Origin: Acidobacteriaceae bacterium | GTDB lineage: Bacteria > Acidobacteriota > Terriglobia > Terriglobales > Acidobacteriaceae | Direction: 5' to 3' | Assembly: GCA_003134435.1 (NCBI GenBank) | Contig: PLBE01000225.1 | Span: 31,441-95,440, forward strand | DNA length: 64,000 nt | Shown here: piece by piece, positions 54,655-63,447 of the stretch | Numbering within the stretch: the stretch's first letter is position 1 | Layout: each line of letters opens with the position of its first letter | Program-made: the position numbers and the translations under genes | Notes under the pieces: generated by a model | Told to the model about the DNA's origin: nothing | The model's input: the letters and a program-made list of their open reading frames with translations, nothing else | Databases searched by the model: none

Positions 54655-55050
54655 TCACGCCCGCGCCGACTTCACATCCGTCCGCGAGAAGTCTTGTCCC
54701 TTAAACAAAAGCGGCTCTCCTTTGGATTTCGCCAGCGCATAGGAGAAACAATCTCCAAAATTCAATTTGGCCGGGTGACCGCTTGTTTTCCCGAAGTCGC
54801 GGTAGGCCTGGCGCGCTATGCGAGCTTGCGCTTCAGTGACCGGCTCAATCACGATTTGCGCCTCCTCGATCAATTCATCGAAGCGGCGGCTGGCAACCGG
54901 ATCTTTGCTGCCATCGATCACTGCCCCGGCTTCCACATAACTCACAGCCGAAACACGACGCTGCGCGGCATCCTCAATGAGTCTGGCGAACTCGGACGCT
55001 TCCGGTTCAAAGCGGAGAATGGCGATCAGGCCTGAAGTGTCCAGAATCAT
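54655..55050 (-). CDS. vapC: VapC-type PIN-domain toxin
   Basis: 131 aa PIN ribonuclease. The acidic catalytic residues are in [12 protein letters not shown] (Asp4), [12 protein letters not shown] (Glu), [20 protein letters not shown] (Asp) and FSRTDV (Asp), the four expected places. Toxins of this type cut tRNA or rRNA when freed from VapB. The ATG overlaps the antitoxin stop by four bases, the usual toxin-antitoxin layout. All catalytic residues are intact, so the toxin is probably active. Confidence 0.92.
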   Translation of the reverse strand: MILDTSGLIAILRFEPEASEFARLIEDAAQRRVSAVSYVEAGAVIDGSKDPVASRRFDELIEEAQIVIEPVTEAQARIARQAYRDFGKTSGHPAKLNFGDCFSYALAKSKGEPLLFKGQDFSRTDVKSARA

Positions 55051-55301
55051 TTCGGCAGCCCTTTCTCGTCATAGAGCAGGTCGCCATGATCGGCAGAGCT
55101 AAACGGTTCCTTCAGACGCGGCGCACAGTCCCGACCGATTGTGAGGAGACGCTCGGAGAGCTTGACCGCATGTTTGCTCTGCACCCGCTGCAGCCGTTCG
55201 CGGACCGCTTCGGTGACGGCTTGGGTCATGTTCTCTCCGGTTAGCCGGGCCAACTGCCGGGCCAGTTTGTGGGCGTCTTTGTCTTTAATGTTCAGGCTCA
55301 T
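55047..55301 (-). CDS. vapB: VapB-type antitoxin
   Basis: 84 aa. [20 protein letters not shown], then [20 protein letters not shown], is the strand-helix-helix DNA-binding start of Rv0623/PSK-type antitoxins. The C-terminal part ([20 protein letters not shown], then [16 protein letters not shown]) is the toxin-wrapping tail with the typical [11 protein letters not shown] ending. It is the first gene of the pair and binds the operator beside its start. ATG 55301 is near the dyad GGTAGACATCTACC. Confidence 0.92.
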   Translation of the reverse strand: MSLNIKDKDAHKLARQLARLTGENMTQAVTEAVRERLQRVQSKHAVKLSERLLTIGRDCAPRLKEPFSSADHGDLLYDEKGLPK

Positions 55302-55309
55302 ATGTCGGT

Positions 55310-55342
55310 GGTAGACATCTACCTTTTATGTCTTCTATTCTA
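55310..55342 (-). promoter_or_regulatory. vapBC promoter -10 and operator dyad
   Basis: On the minus strand TATGGTAGAAT gives an extended -10 (TGG-TAGAAT, 55337-55342). Downstream of it in the leader, GGTAGA-TG-TCTACC (55310-55323) is a 6-bp dyad nine bases before the antitoxin ATG, a likely VapB/VapBC operator. No good -35 was seen. Confidence 0.5.
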
Positions 55343-55451
55343 CCATAAGCTAGATTGGCCCTTTTGAGTTCAACCGATTGCGGTCACATCTTGCTTGCTT
55401 CTTGCTTCCGACTCTGTCACGACAGCTGATGCCCCGAATCCGGCAATCTCC

Positions 55452-55484
55452 AATAAAAAGAGGCGCCCTCGACGGACGCCCTTG
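55452..55484 (-). terminator. Intrinsic terminator after rplQ
   Basis: On the minus strand AGGGCGTCC, loop GTCGA and GGGCGCCT pair with one bulged base, followed by CTTTTTATT. It sits 56 bases below rplQ and ends the ribosomal transcript before vapBC. Confidence 0.75.
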
Positions 55485-55539
55485 GTGTATTTCGAAAATG
55501 TGAAGCACGATTAAACCGAGACGCGGTTAGTCGGTTGAA

Positions 55540-56049
55540 TTACTCCTTCTTTTCCTTGCCCTCGGCCTCAACCGCGGCGCTGTCCTTCTGCGCCTGCGCT
55601 TCAGCATCGGCTTGTTCCATCGCCTTGCGGTTTTCCTCGGCGCGTTTGGCGCGGATTTCCGCTCGCTTCTGGCGCTTTTCGTCAATCACCTGCTCGCTGC
55701 CCAGAAGTTCGATGAACGCCTTCTCGGCGCCGTCGCCCTTCCGCCAGGCGGTGCGAACGATCCTCGTATAGCCGCCTTTGCGGTCGCCGAAACGCGGAGC
55801 CACGGTATCGAACAGTTTCGTGACCGCTTCCCCCGTCATCAAATACGAGGCTGCCTGACGGCGCGCCGCCAGATCGCCCTTCTTGCCGAGCGTGATCATC
55901 TTCTCGACCGACGGACGCACCGCCTTCGCCTTGATCACCGTCGTCTCAATGCGCTCTTCCATGATGATCGACGTAACCATATTGCGCAGCATCGCGCGCC
56001 GGTGAGATGTGGTCCGTCCTAACTTGTATCCTGCAACTTTGTGACGCAT
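55540..56049 (-). CDS. rplQ: 50S ribosomal protein L17, with long C-terminal tail
   Basis: 169 aa. L17 core: [60 protein letters not shown] and [20 protein letters not shown]. The usual length is 115-130; here about 40 extra residues ([40 protein letters not shown]) form a highly charged, probably helical or disordered tail, which is common in Acidobacteriota. Last gene of the alpha operon, 119 bases behind rpoA, from which a heptad tract separates it. Confidence 0.97.
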   Translation of the reverse strand: MRHKVAGYKLGRTTSHRRAMLRNMVTSIIMEERIETTVIKAKAVRPSVEKMITLGKKGDLAARRQAASYLMTGEAVTKLFDTVAPRFGDRKGGYTRIVRTAWRKGDGAEKAFIELLGSEQVIDEKRQKRAEIRAKRAEENRKAMEQADAEAQAQKDSAAVEAEGKEKKE

Positions 56050-56079
56050 GGCTTACCCCAATAGGATTAAGTGGTGGTC

Positions 56080-56166
56080 CAAGTCGGTTCTTCGGTTCCC
56101 GGTTCTACGTTCGGTCAAAACCACCTCGGTCTCAACTGGGAACTGAGAACCGGGAACTGGCAACTG
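56080..56166. repeat. Heptad repeat tract between rpoA and rplQ
   Basis: The left half is TCGGTTC TTCGGTT CCCGGTT-like units. The right half is GGGAACTGAGAACCGGGAAC plus TGGCAACTG, 7-bp periodic and roughly inverted, so the spacer can form a hairpin. Confidence 0.75.
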
Positions 56167-56168
56167 TT

Positions 56169-57200
56169 CTATAAATCGTTATCGCCGTATGCCGACGCCG
56201 GCAGCACCTGGTTCGAAGTCGGCCCGGGCACCGCGTTTCCGTGCTCGTCGATCTTCATGCCCAGGCTCAGGCCCATCGAGGAAAGAATCTCCTTGATCTC
56301 GTTCAGCGACTTGCGGCCAAAATTCTTCGTCTTCAGCATCTCGGCTTCGGTCTTCTGCACCAGTTCGCCGATCGACTGAATGTTCGCGTTCTTCAGGCAG
56401 TTGTAGCTGCGCACCGAGAGTTCGAGTTCCTCGACCGAACGGTTCAGGTTCTCGTTCTTGATCTCGGGCCGACGCTCTTCGCTGGCCGAAGCGGTCTCAA
56501 TTTCTTCTTCGAAGTTGATAAAGATGTTCATGTGATCTTTGATCAGCTTCGCCGACAATCCCAGCGCGTCGCCGGGTGTAATCGACCCGTTCGTCCAGAC
56601 TTCGACTGTCAGCTTGTCGTAGTCGGTAATCTGCCCTAAACGCGCGGCTTCAACGGTGTAGTTGCATTTGCGCACTGGCGTATGCACGGAATCAATGGGA
56701 ATGAATCCGATCCCGAGATCGTCCTCGAAGTTCTTGTCTGCCGAAACGTAGCCGCGGCCACGCTTCAGGCGCATTTCCATTTCGAGCTTTCCGCCTTCAC
56801 TCACCGTCGCAATGTAAATTTCCTTGTCGAGAATTTCCACGTCGCCATCGGCTTCGATCATGCTGCTGGTAACCACTCCCGGCTGATCTGCGCGCAGGTA
56901 AATCGCTTTCGGACCATCTCCCGCAAGCTTGAACGGGACTTGCTTCATGTTGAGGATGATGTCGGTCGCATCTTCGACAACGCCCGGGATCGACTGGAAT
57001 TCGTGCAGCACGCCTTCGATCTTCACCGCCGTAACAGCCGCGCCTTCGATCGAACTCAGCATCACCCGGCGCAGCGCGTTGCCAATGGTGGTGCCAAATC
57101 CACGCTCAAACGGCTGCGCCCAGAACATCCCGTATTTATCGGTGAGCGAATTGACGTCGCTCGCCAGTCGTTTCGGTTTTTGAAAACCTCTCCAAAGCAT
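56169..57200 (-). CDS. rpoA: DNA-directed RNA polymerase alpha subunit
   Basis: 343 aa. N-terminal assembly domain: [40 protein letters not shown] and [11 protein letters not shown]. Linker ([20 protein letters not shown]) then the C-terminal DNA-binding domain, [20 protein letters not shown] and [20 protein letters not shown], and GLSLGMKI. The start is ATG 57200 ([20 protein letters not shown]) with AGGAG eight bases upstream; a longer frame from 57275 is not needed. It lies between rpsD and rplQ as in other bacteria. Confidence 0.98.
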   Translation of the reverse strand: MLWRGFQKPKRLASDVNSLTDKYGMFWAQPFERGFGTTIGNALRRVMLSSIEGAAVTAVKIEGVLHEFQSIPGVVEDATDIILNMKQVPFKLAGDGPKAIYLRADQPGVVTSSMIEADGDVEILDKEIYIATVSEGGKLEMEMRLKRGRGYVSADKNFEDDLGIGFIPIDSVHTPVRKCNYTVEAARLGQITDYDKLTVEVWTNGSITPGDALGLSAKLIKDHMNIFINFEEEIETASASEERRPEIKNENLNRSVEELELSVRSYNCLKNANIQSIGELVQKTEAEMLKTKNFGRKSLNEIKEILSSMGLSLGMKIDEHGNAVPGPTSNQVLPASAYGDNDL

Positions 57201-57307
57201 TGTGTTTCTCCTCTCGGCCATGTGGCTCCGCAGTGGCTCTCCGAACCGGCCCAGGTTCGGATCAAGCGCCACCATGGGCTGATCTGGCGCGAACAGTAGG
57301 CCAAAAA

Positions 57308-57396
57308 ATCAGTCGTTGGTAAATCAGTCGTTGGTTCGTTAGTCGCTGGTCGTTCGCGGGCAGTTTTTGCCAACGACGAACGACCATCGACAATCG
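57308..57396. repeat. TCGTTGG-type heptad tract with inverted arm
   Basis: AGTCGTTGG TAAATCAGTCGTTGG TTCGTTAGTCGCTGGTCGTT is followed by CAACGACGAACGACCATCG, its approximate reverse complement. It fills the rpsD-rpoA spacer. The unit TCGTTAG recurs at 63978-64000. Confidence 0.8.
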
Positions 57397-57398
57397 AG

Positions 57399-58028
57399 TT
57401 ACTTGCTATACAACTCGACAATCAGTTGCTCGTTCACCGGCAACTGGATATCTTCGCGTTTCGGCAGCGCGATCACACGGCCTTTATAGTTCTCGCGATC
57501 GATTTCCAACCACGCCGGCGCAGGCTGATGACTGGCAAAATCCCTGGCGGTTTCAAGAATCGGCACCTTGCGGCTGCTCTCCCGAATCTGAATCTCTTCG
57601 CCAACCGTGACTTCGTACGAAGGGATGTTGACCTTCTTCCCATTCACCTGCACATGCCCGTGACGCACCAGTTGGCGCGCCTGCCGGCGCGAAATGCCGA
57701 ATCCCAGCCGGTATACGACGTTGTCGAGGCGCCGCTCGAGTTGTTCGAGCAACTTCGCTCCCGTCACGCCCTTGAACCGGACCGCCTTCTCGAAATAATT
57801 CCGAAACTGGCCTTCCTGGGTGAAGTAGATGCGCTTAGCTTTCTGCTTTTCGCGTAACTGCAGACCGTACCCCACAACCTTCGTCTTCTTATCTTTCCCG
57901 TGTTGTCCGGGAGCGAAATTGCGCTTCTCGATGGGACATTTGTCGCTGAAGCACTTGGTGCCCTTCAGGAAGAGCTTGATGCCTTCCCGGCGACATAGAC
58001 GGCATACCGCATCTGTATAACGTGCCAA
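57399..58028 (-). CDS. rpsD: 30S ribosomal protein S4
   Basis: 209 aa. It contains the four-Cys zinc site ([18 protein letters not shown], then FSDKC) of the C+ form at the N-terminus, then the body and S4 domain: [40 protein letters not shown] and [21 protein letters not shown]4 starts 30S assembly and can regulate its own operon by binding mRNA. Usual length 200-210. It is downstream of rpsK with a spacer made partly of heptads. Confidence 0.98.
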   Translation of the reverse strand: MARYTDAVCRLCRREGIKLFLKGTKCFSDKCPIEKRNFAPGQHGKDKKTKVVGYGLQLREKQKAKRIYFTQEGQFRNYFEKAVRFKGVTGAKLLEQLERRLDNVVYRLGFGISRRQARQLVRHGHVQVNGKKVNIPSYEVTVGEEIQIRESSRKVPILETARDFASHQPAPAWLEIDRENYKGRVIALPKREDIQLPVNEQLIVELYSK

Positions 58029-58105
58029 GTTATTCTCCTTAATTTAGATGACCGGTTTACAGGTTTGGCTTCACCCTTCGTCCCGGACGAAATAACCCCC
58101 AGCCT

Positions 58106-58150
58106 TCAGCTCTCACTGAGTACTGGATACTGGGTGCTGGGTACTTGCCC
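58106..58150. repeat. GGTACTG-type heptad tract
   Basis: TCACTGAGTACTGGATACTG GGTGCTGGGTACTTG: 7-bp period with the GGTACTG unit, in the rpsK-rpsD spacer, next to the 3' end of rpsK. Confidence 0.7.
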
Positions 58151-58582
58151 TTACACTCTGCGACGTTTCGGCGGACGGCATCCGTTATGCGGAATCGGCG
58201 TCGTGTCCTTAATCGACCGCACTTCGATTCCCGCCGACGCCAGCGCGCGAACCGCTGATTCGCGCCCCGAGCCGGGGCCGCTTACCCTGACATCCACCGT
58301 GCGCACCCCGTGATCGCGCGCCATGCTCGCCGCATTCGAGGCGGCTTGCTGAGCGGCAAACGGAGTCCCTTTGCGCGACCCTCGAAAGCCGAGCGACCCT
58401 GAACTCTTCCATGCCAGTACATTGCCGGTCATGTCCGTGATGGTCACGATGGTGTTATTGAAAGAAGCCTGCACATGCACCAGTCCGTGTGGCACATGCT
58501 TACGCTCTTTCTTCTTGAACGTCTTTTTCTTGCCTTTTTTCTCCGGCGCCGCGGCGCCGCCTGCTGCTGCTGGTTTCGCCAT
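58151..58582 (-). CDS. rpsK: 30S ribosomal protein S11
   Basis: 143 aa. A basic N-terminal extension ([20 protein letters not shown]) precedes the core: [60 protein letters not shown] and [20 protein letters not shown], ending [14 protein letters not shown]. Usual length about 129, so the N-terminal extension adds some 14. S11 forms part of the 30S platform near the mRNA exit. Between rpsM and rpsD as in the alpha operon. Confidence 0.98.
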   Translation of the reverse strand: MAKPAAAGGAAAPEKKGKKKTFKKKERKHVPHGLVHVQASFNNTIVTITDMTGNVLAWKSSGSLGFRGSRKGTPFAAQQAASNAASMARDHGVRTVDVRVSGPGSGRESAVRALASAGIEVRSIKDTTPIPHNGCRPPKRRRV

Positions 58583-58589
58583 TTTTTAG

Positions 58590-58673
58590 AGTTCTCAGTT
58601 CTCAGTTCTCAGTTCTCAGTAAAACCGTTCTCCAAAACTGCTGGGTACTGGGTACTGGCAACTGCCAACTGCT
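58590..58673. repeat. AGTTCTC and GGTACTG heptad tract
   Basis: GAGTTCTCAGTTCTCAGTTC, four near-perfect AGTTCTC units, then after 20 bases TGGGTACTGGGTACTGGCAA: two heptad families side by side in the rpsM-rpsK spacer. Confidence 0.85.
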
Positions 58674-58674
58674 C

Positions 58675-59058
58675 TTACGCTTTTGCCGTCTTCTTCTTCT
58701 GCGCCACCGTACCCTTGCGCGGACCTTTCCGCGTGCGGGCGTTCGTATGGGTGCGTTGCCCGCGAACTGGCAGGTTCCGCCGATGCCGGAATCCGCGATA
58801 GGAGCCGATTTCGATGAGCCGCTTGATGTTCATCGAAACATCTTTCCGCAGATCGCCTTCGACCGAGCCTTCCGCCTCAATCACCTGGCGGATGCGGTTG
58901 ACCTCGTCTTCGCCCAGGTCGGAAACTTTTTTCATCGGATCCACTTTCGCCGCGTCCAGAATACGCGCCGCGCGAGAATTACCGATGCCGTAAATGTAAG
59001 TGAGCGCGATATTCGCGTGCTTGTTGCGCGGAAGATCGACGCCTGCAATACGTGCCAT
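58675..59058 (-). CDS. rpsM: 30S ribosomal protein S13
   Basis: 127 aa, normal length. [40 protein letters not shown], then [20 protein letters not shown] near the basic tail ([13 protein letters not shown]). S13 contacts the 50S and the P-site tRNA. Order rpmJ-rpsM-rpsK is standard. Confidence 0.98.
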   Translation of the reverse strand: MARIAGVDLPRNKHANIALTYIYGIGNSRAARILDAAKVDPMKKVSDLGEDEVNRIRQVIEAEGSVEGDLRKDVSMNIKRLIEIGSYRGFRHRRNLPVRGQRTHTNARTRKGPRKGTVAQKKKTAKA

Positions 59059-59122
59059 GTTCCCTCTCTTTGTCAGCCCTCAGCTGTCAGATCGGCTGCC
59101 AGTAATGAACAACAGCTCTTCC

Positions 59123-59236
59123 TTAACCCTGACGCTGCTTGTGTTTCGAGTTCTCGCAGATCACCCGCACTACTCCCTTACGATGGATGACCTTGCACTT
59201 GTCACAAATCTTCTTGACCGATGCTCTTACTTTCAT
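59123..59236 (-). CDS. rpmJ: 50S ribosomal protein L36
   Basis: 37 aa, [20 protein letters not shown], then [17 protein letters not shown]. The CxxC ... C ... H zinc ligands of the zinc-binding form are all there. ATG 59236 begins the protein; the longer open frame from 59317 includes repeat DNA and is ignored. It follows infA with 84 bases containing repeats. Confidence 0.97.
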   Translation of the reverse strand: MKVRASVKKICDKCKVIHRKGVVRVICENSKHKQRQG

Positions 59237-59240
59237 AAAC

Positions 59241-59312
59241 CAGTTCTCAGTTCCCAGTCGCCAGTTCTCACTGACTGCAACTGCAGATCCCTCGCTTCGC
59301 TCGGGATGAAAA
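59241..59312. repeat. Heptad tract plus CATCCCGAGCGAAGCG element
   Basis: 59241-59270 holds CAGTTCTCAGTTCCCAGTCG and CCAGTTCTCA heptads. 59279-59307 is, on the minus strand, CATCCCGAGCGAAGCGAGGG plus ATCTGC, the relative of the element at 38251. Two unrelated repeat families share the infA-rpmJ spacer. Confidence 0.75.
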
Positions 59313-59320
59313 ACCAAAAG

Positions 59321-59539
59321 TCATTTGTAGCGGTACACAATGCGCCCGCGATTCAGATCGTAGGGAGAAAGTTCCACCGCCACTTTATCTCCCGGCAGAA
59401 TCCGGATGAAGTTCTTCCGCATCTTACCCGAGACATGCGCCAGCACCTGGTGCTTGTTTTCGAGCTCCACTTTGAACATGGCGTTGGGCAGGGGTTCGAC
59501 CACCACTGCCATCACTTCAATCGCGTCTTCTTTGCTCAT
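59321..59539 (-). CDS. infA: Translation initiation factor IF-1
   Basis: 72 aa, the exact usual length, an OB-fold: [60 protein letters not shown] and [12 protein letters not shown]. Binds the 30S A site with IF-2 and IF-3. Same order map-infA-rpmJ as in many bacteria. Confidence 0.98.
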   Translation of the reverse strand: MSKEDAIEVMAVVVEPLPNAMFKVELENKHQVLAHVSGKMRKNFIRILPGDKVAVELSPYDLNRGRIVYRYK

Positions 59540-59551
59540 CGACTCCTTGCT

Positions 59552-59636
59552 ATCAGTTCTCAGCTCCCAGCTCTCAGCTCTCAGTCTTAATCCTGGCGAT
59601 TCTCACTGAGAACTGAGAACTGCGAACCGAGAACTC
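59552..59636. repeat. Heptad hairpin between map and infA
   Basis: CAGTTCTCAGCTCCCAGCTC TCAGCTCTCAG forms one arm and CACTGAGAACTGAGAACTGC GAACCGAGAACT the other, an approximate inverted pair of 7-bp strings around CTTAATCCTGGCGATT. Confidence 0.8.
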
Positions 59637-59654
59637 TTCTTCACTGGGTCAAAC

Positions 59655-60422
59655 TCACTGGGTCAAAATCATCGGCCCTTGTCTGGTCACCGCGACGCAA
59701 TGCTCAAAATGCGCACTGCAACTGCCGTCGAGCGTTACGGCTGTCCACTTATCGCTCAAAACCTTGGTCTCCGGTCCACCCGAGTTCACCATCGGTTCAA
59801 TCGCCAGCACCATGCCCTCCGTCAATTCTGCGCCCTGGCCCTTCTTGCCAAAGTTCGGAATCTGCGGCGCTTCATGCAGCTTTGTCCCAATCCCGTGCCC
59901 GACAAACTCCCGCACCACGCTGAAGCCGTTCGCTTCCACGTGCCTCTGGATCGCCGACCCTACGTGTCCGACCGTGTTACCGATCTTTACTTGCTCGATT
60001 CCCTTGTATAAAGAGGCCTCGGTGACTTCAAGCAGCTTCTTCAACTCCGCCGTGACCTTCTCGCCCACGGGCACGGTGATGGCAGCGTCTCCGTAATACC
60101 CATCGCACACCACACCACAATCGATGGAAACAATATCTCCCGTCCTCAACGCCCGCTTATCCGACGGTATGCCGTGCACAATCTCTTCATTGATCGATGT
60201 GCACAGCACGCATGGATAGCCGTAATATCCCTTGAAAGCCGGAGCCGCCCCAAGTTCGGCAATCATCTTCTCGGCGGCCTTTTCCAGGTCCATCGTGGTT
60301 ACGCCCGCCGCCACCAAATTCTTCAAGTGGTTCAGAACCTGGCGCACCATCCTGCCGCTCCGCCTCATCTTCTCGATTTCTTCCGGCGATTTACGGATAA
60401 TTCGGTCTTCTCCAAAACTCAT
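59655..60422 (-). CDS. map: Methionine aminopeptidase, type I
   Basis: 255 aa. Removes the initiator Met. The five metal ligands of the pita-bread fold are in DIVSIDCGVVCDGYYGDAAI (two Asp), VREFVGHGIGTKLHEAPQIP (His), EGMVLAIEPMVNSGG (Glu) and SCSAHFEHCVAVTRQGPMIL (Glu). YPCVLCTSINEEIVHGIPSD is the substrate-pocket region. Usual length 250-265. The start ATG 60422 follows adk by 40 bases, as in Gram-positive and acidobacterial ribosomal clusters. Confidence 0.97.
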   Translation of the reverse strand: MSFGEDRIIRKSPEEIEKMRRSGRMVRQVLNHLKNLVAAGVTTMDLEKAAEKMIAELGAAPAFKGYYGYPCVLCTSINEEIVHGIPSDKRALRTGDIVSIDCGVVCDGYYGDAAITVPVGEKVTAELKKLLEVTEASLYKGIEQVKIGNTVGHVGSAIQRHVEANGFSVVREFVGHGIGTKLHEAPQIPNFGKKGQGAELTEGMVLAIEPMVNSGGPETKVLSDKWTAVTLDGSCSAHFEHCVAVTRQGPMILTQ

Positions 60423-60462
60423 AAAACAACTCTAGTACAAATCCTGCTTGAACCCTGCTCCG

Positions 60463-61200
60463 CTAGCGCTCATCCTGACAATGCTCGTCAATACGATGCC
60501 CGTCAATCACGCCAAAAATTTGCGCCGTAACCTCTTCCATCGTGCGATCGGCATTAATCGCTACCAGCCGCTTCTGCGTCCGGTAGTAATCCGCCACCCG
60601 TCTCGTCTGGGTCTCGTAAGCGGCCAATCGCCCCGATATCACTTCTTCGCGATCGTCCTCGCGGATCGTCAGCTTGGATCCGTCCACATCACACAACTCG
60701 TCGACAAGAGGTGGCTGAGAGTGGATGTTATAGAGCCGTCCACAGGTGGGACACGAACGTCGTCCGGTGAGCCGCAGCAGTAATTGAGTATAATCCACGA
60801 GCAACTGAATCACAACCGGCGGACAGTTCCGCGCTTGATTGTCAAAGACCTCTTTTGCCAGAAATGCATCAAGCCATCCGGCCTGGGCGGCTGTCCGGGG
60901 AAAGCCGTCCAGCACAAATCCACGCCTGCAATCGGCTTCCCGCAGCCGCGTCGCCACGATGCCGTACATCAGCTCGTCCGGCACCAGTTCACCGCGCGCC
61001 ATGATGGCCTTGGCCGCCAAGCCGAGCTCGGTGCCTCGCCCGACATTGTCCCGTAACAGATCACCAGTCGATATCTGCGGAATGCCGTAACGTTCCACAA
61101 TCTGCCTGGACTGAGTACCCTTCCCCGCCCCGGGGGGCCCAAGGAGAATCACCGGTCCAACACTCTCGATCTGCGCGGTCTCGTTAGACTCGTTGGCCAT
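60463..61200 (-). CDS. adk: Adenylate kinase, zinc-lid type
   Basis: 245 aa. Interconverts AMP+ATP and 2 ADP. P-loop VILLGPPGAGKGTQSRQIVE, AMP site YGIPQISTGDLLRDNVGRGT and GFVLDGFPRTAAQAGWLDAF. The lid has CPTCGRLYNIHSQPPLVDEL, then CDVDGSKL, that is Cys-Cys-Cys-Asp, which binds a structural zinc in lids of this kind. About 17 extra N-terminal residues (MANESNETAQIESVG) precede the core. ATG 61200 with AAGGGG nine bases ahead was chosen over 61263. Between secY and map, as common. Confidence 0.96.
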   Translation of the reverse strand: MANESNETAQIESVGPVILLGPPGAGKGTQSRQIVERYGIPQISTGDLLRDNVGRGTELGLAAKAIMARGELVPDELMYGIVATRLREADCRRGFVLDGFPRTAAQAGWLDAFLAKEVFDNQARNCPPVVIQLLVDYTQLLLRLTGRRSCPTCGRLYNIHSQPPLVDELCDVDGSKLTIREDDREEVISGRLAAYETQTRRVADYYRTQKRLVAINADRTMEEVTAQIFGVIDGHRIDEHCQDER

Positions 61201-61267
61201 CGAAATGGCCCCTTTTACTCGTATTTCCCGTCGCGGAAATACTGTCCCGCTCCGCGCCCACAAAACC

Positions 61268-61350
61268 AGTTCGGTTCCCAGTTCTCAGTTGTCAGAAAAC
61301 CCTCAGGTCCACAATTCGTTACTGAGATCTCAGAACCGGAAACTGAGAAC
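61268..61350. repeat. Heptad tract between secY and adk
   Basis: CAGTTCGGTTCCCAGTTCTC AGTTGTCAG on the left and ACTGAGATCTCAGAACCGGA AACTGAGAACT on the right: AGTTCTC units facing their complements. Confidence 0.75.
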
Positions 61351-61354
61351 TTTC

Positions 61355-62737
61355 TTACCAGGTCCGCCGCCCGCGAATTCGACCGCTCTTCGGCGTGAAT
61401 CCGTCATAGTGCCGCATGATCAACTGCGCTTCAATCTGCGTAACCGTATCCATGGCAACGCCTACTACGATCAACAGCGACGTGCCGCCAAAATAAAAAT
61501 TAACGCCCAGACCGTTCGTGACCCAGGTCGGCAAGTTCTCGAAAATTCGCCCCACCAGCGGCAGATGGTTCAGCTTGATGCCCGCAATCATCCATTCCGG
61601 AATCAGCGAAATCAAAATCAGGTAGAGGGCGCCCACCAGCGTGATCCGGGTTAAAACATCATTGATGAAGTCCGATGTCCGCTTGCCCGGCCGGATCCCC
61701 GGAACAAAGCCTCCCCACTTCCGCATGTTGTCCGCAACCTCGTTCGGATTGAACACAATCGAGATATAGAAGTAGGCGAAGAAAATGATTCCCAGGCAAT
61801 ACAGCAACGTATAGAGCGGCTCCCCCCAGCGCATCGCGTCGAGCAGCGGACCTACCACCTTGTTATTGTGGAACGCGGCGCCCAGCATCTGCGGCAGAGC
61901 AAGAATGGAAGACGCAAAAATGACCGGCATGACGCCGCCGGCATTTACCCGCAACGGCAGGTGCGTCGATTGCCCGCCCATGACTTTTCGTCCCACCACC
62001 CGCTTGGCGTATTGCACCGGAATCCGGCGCTCACTCCGTTCGACGTACACGATAAACGCGACTACCGCGATCATCAGCACTAGAAGCATGAGAATTGCCG
62101 GGGCAGTAAAAACTCCCCACGCCGAGGTGCTTGCCTTCTGGTAGAGATCGATCACGCCGCGCGGCAATCCGACCACGATGCCCGCAAAGATCAGGAGCGA
62201 CATCCCGTTGCCGATGCCGCGTTCCGTAATTTGCTCGCCCAGCCACATGATGAAGGCGCTGCCCGTGGTCAGCGTCAGCATGGTCATCAGGATGAAACCC
62301 GGCCCGGGATTGGTGACAAAGTCCCCCGCCTTCTGCAGGCTGATTGCAATTCCGAAGGACTGCACCGCGCTCAAAACGACGGTGAGATAACGCGTCCACT
62401 GCGTGATCTTCTTGCGGCCCAGTTCGCCTTCCTTCTGCAGTTTGGCCAGCGGTTCATACACCACGGTCAGCAACTGCAGAATGATCGACGCCGTAATGTA
62501 GGGCATAATGCCCAGCGCGAAAATCGTGAGCCGGCGCAGGTTGCCGCCGCTGAACAGATCGACAAAACCCAGCACCGAGCCTTTATTCTGCTCGAAAAAC
62601 TGCGCCAGCCGGTCGCCATTGATCCCGGGCGTCGGGATATGGCCGCCAATGCGATACACCGCCAGCAAGCCCAGCGTGAACAGCACCCGCTTGCGAAGGT
62701 CAGGAACCCGGAAAATGTTTGACAGCTTTTCGAGCAT
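61355..62737 (-). CDS. secY: Preprotein translocase channel subunit SecY
   Basis: 460 aa, ten helices. FRVPDLRKRVLFTLGLLAVY, RIGGHIPTPGINGDRLAQFF and SGGNLRRLTIFALGIMPYIT form the start and plug. GEQITERGIGNGMSLLIFAG and RVVGRKVMGGQSTHLPLRVN are conserved loops. It makes the Sec channel with SecE and SecG. Its ATG overlaps the L15 stop by one base (TAATG), so the two are coupled. The tail ends with a basic RIRGRRTW stretch. Confidence 0.97.
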   Translation of the reverse strand: MLEKLSNIFRVPDLRKRVLFTLGLLAVYRIGGHIPTPGINGDRLAQFFEQNKGSVLGFVDLFSGGNLRRLTIFALGIMPYITASIILQLLTVVYEPLAKLQKEGELGRKKITQWTRYLTVVLSAVQSFGIAISLQKAGDFVTNPGPGFILMTMLTLTTGSAFIMWLGEQITERGIGNGMSLLIFAGIVVGLPRGVIDLYQKASTSAWGVFTAPAILMLLVLMIAVVAFIVYVERSERRIPVQYAKRVVGRKVMGGQSTHLPLRVNAGGVMPVIFASSILALPQMLGAAFHNNKVVGPLLDAMRWGEPLYTLLYCLGIIFFAYFYISIVFNPNEVADNMRKWGGFVPGIRPGKRTSDFINDVLTRITLVGALYLILISLIPEWMIAGIKLNHLPLVGRIFENLPTWVTNGLGVNFYFGGTSLLIVVGVAMDTVTQIEAQLIMRHYDGFTPKSGRIRGRRTW

Positions 62738-63174
62738 TACTGCAAGACCTCAAACTTGCCGCCCGCCTTGGTGATCTTCTCCTGCGCCGACTTTGAAAAT
62801 TTGTGCGCGTGGACCGTGATCGCGGCCTTCAGTTCGCCATTGCCCAGTATCTTCACCGGCGACTTGCCATTCACCACACCCGCCTTTTTCAGCACTTCGG
62901 GCGTGATTTCCGTCTCCCCTAGCGTCGCCAGACGGTCGAGGTTCACCACTTCGTATTCCTCGCGGAAAATGTTGGTGAAACCGCGCTTCGGCACGCGCCG
63001 GTGCAACGGCATCTGACCACCCTCAAACCCGCGGATCAGGCGCGCACCGGATCGCGACCACTGCCCCTTGTGACCGCGCGTCGAGGTCTTGCCCATGCCC
63101 GATCCCATGCCGCGTCCCACTCGCTTCTTCTTTTCCGTAGACTTCTTCGGTGCCCGTATTGTCGATAAATTCAT
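62737..63174 (-). CDS. rplO: 50S ribosomal protein L15
   Basis: 145 aa. MNLSTIRAPKKSTEKKKRVG, RGMGSGMGKTSTRGHKGQWS, FEGGQMPLHRRVPKRGFTNI and a C-terminal KFSKSAQEKITKAGGKFEVL. Gly-rich basic N-terminus as usual. ATG 63174 begins the product; the longer frame from 63213 takes in the REP-like spacer. Ends overlapping secY. Confidence 0.97.
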   Translation of the reverse strand: MNLSTIRAPKKSTEKKKRVGRGMGSGMGKTSTRGHKGQWSRSGARLIRGFEGGQMPLHRRVPKRGFTNIFREEYEVVNLDRLATLGETEITPEVLKKAGVVNGKSPVKILGNGELKAAITVHAHKFSKSAQEKITKAGGKFEVLQ

Positions 63175-63187
63175 GACTTTCTCTCGA

Positions 63188-63212
63188 TAGGGACGAGTCT
63201 CATCTCGCCCCA
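63188..63212. repeat. REP-like element in the rpmD-rplO spacer
   Basis: ATAGGGACGAGTCTCATCTC then GCCCC: CGAG-TCTCAT-CTCG is a perfect 4-bp dyad inside a TAGGGACG... frame shared with the copies at 8374 and 16080. Confidence 0.5.
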
Positions 63213-63240
63213 AAGACGCGGCGAACCGCGCCCTTACAAC

Positions 63241-63447
63241 CTACCCGACGATCTCAATCAAATGCGGAATCTTCTTCACCATGCCACGAATCGCGGCCGT
63301 GTCCGGCCGCACAATCACCTGGTTCAGCCGCGTGAATCCCAGGCCCTTCACAACTTTCCTGTGCTTTACCGGAGTGCAGATCATCGACCGCACCCACTTC
63401 AACTGGATCTTCCCGCTGGCAACCGATTTCGCCGTTTTCGTCGTCAT
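63241..63447 (-). CDS. rpmD: 50S ribosomal protein L30
   Basis: 68 aa: a short basic extension (MTTKTAKSVASGKIQLKWVR), then SMICTPVKHRKVVKGLGFTR and LNQVIVRPDTAAIRGMVKKI. The usual bacterial length is about 60. The ATG directly abuts the stop of rpsE. L30 binds 23S rRNA near 5S. Confidence 0.96.
   Translation of the reverse strand: MTTKTAKSVASGKIQLKWVRSMICTPVKHRKVVKGLGFTRLNQVIVRPDTAAIRGMVKKIPHLIEIVG

Noticed and set aside
58590..58673. CRISPR-like repeat array in ribosomal spacers
   Set aside because: The units are 7 bp, degenerate and without unique spacers; no cas genes are present.
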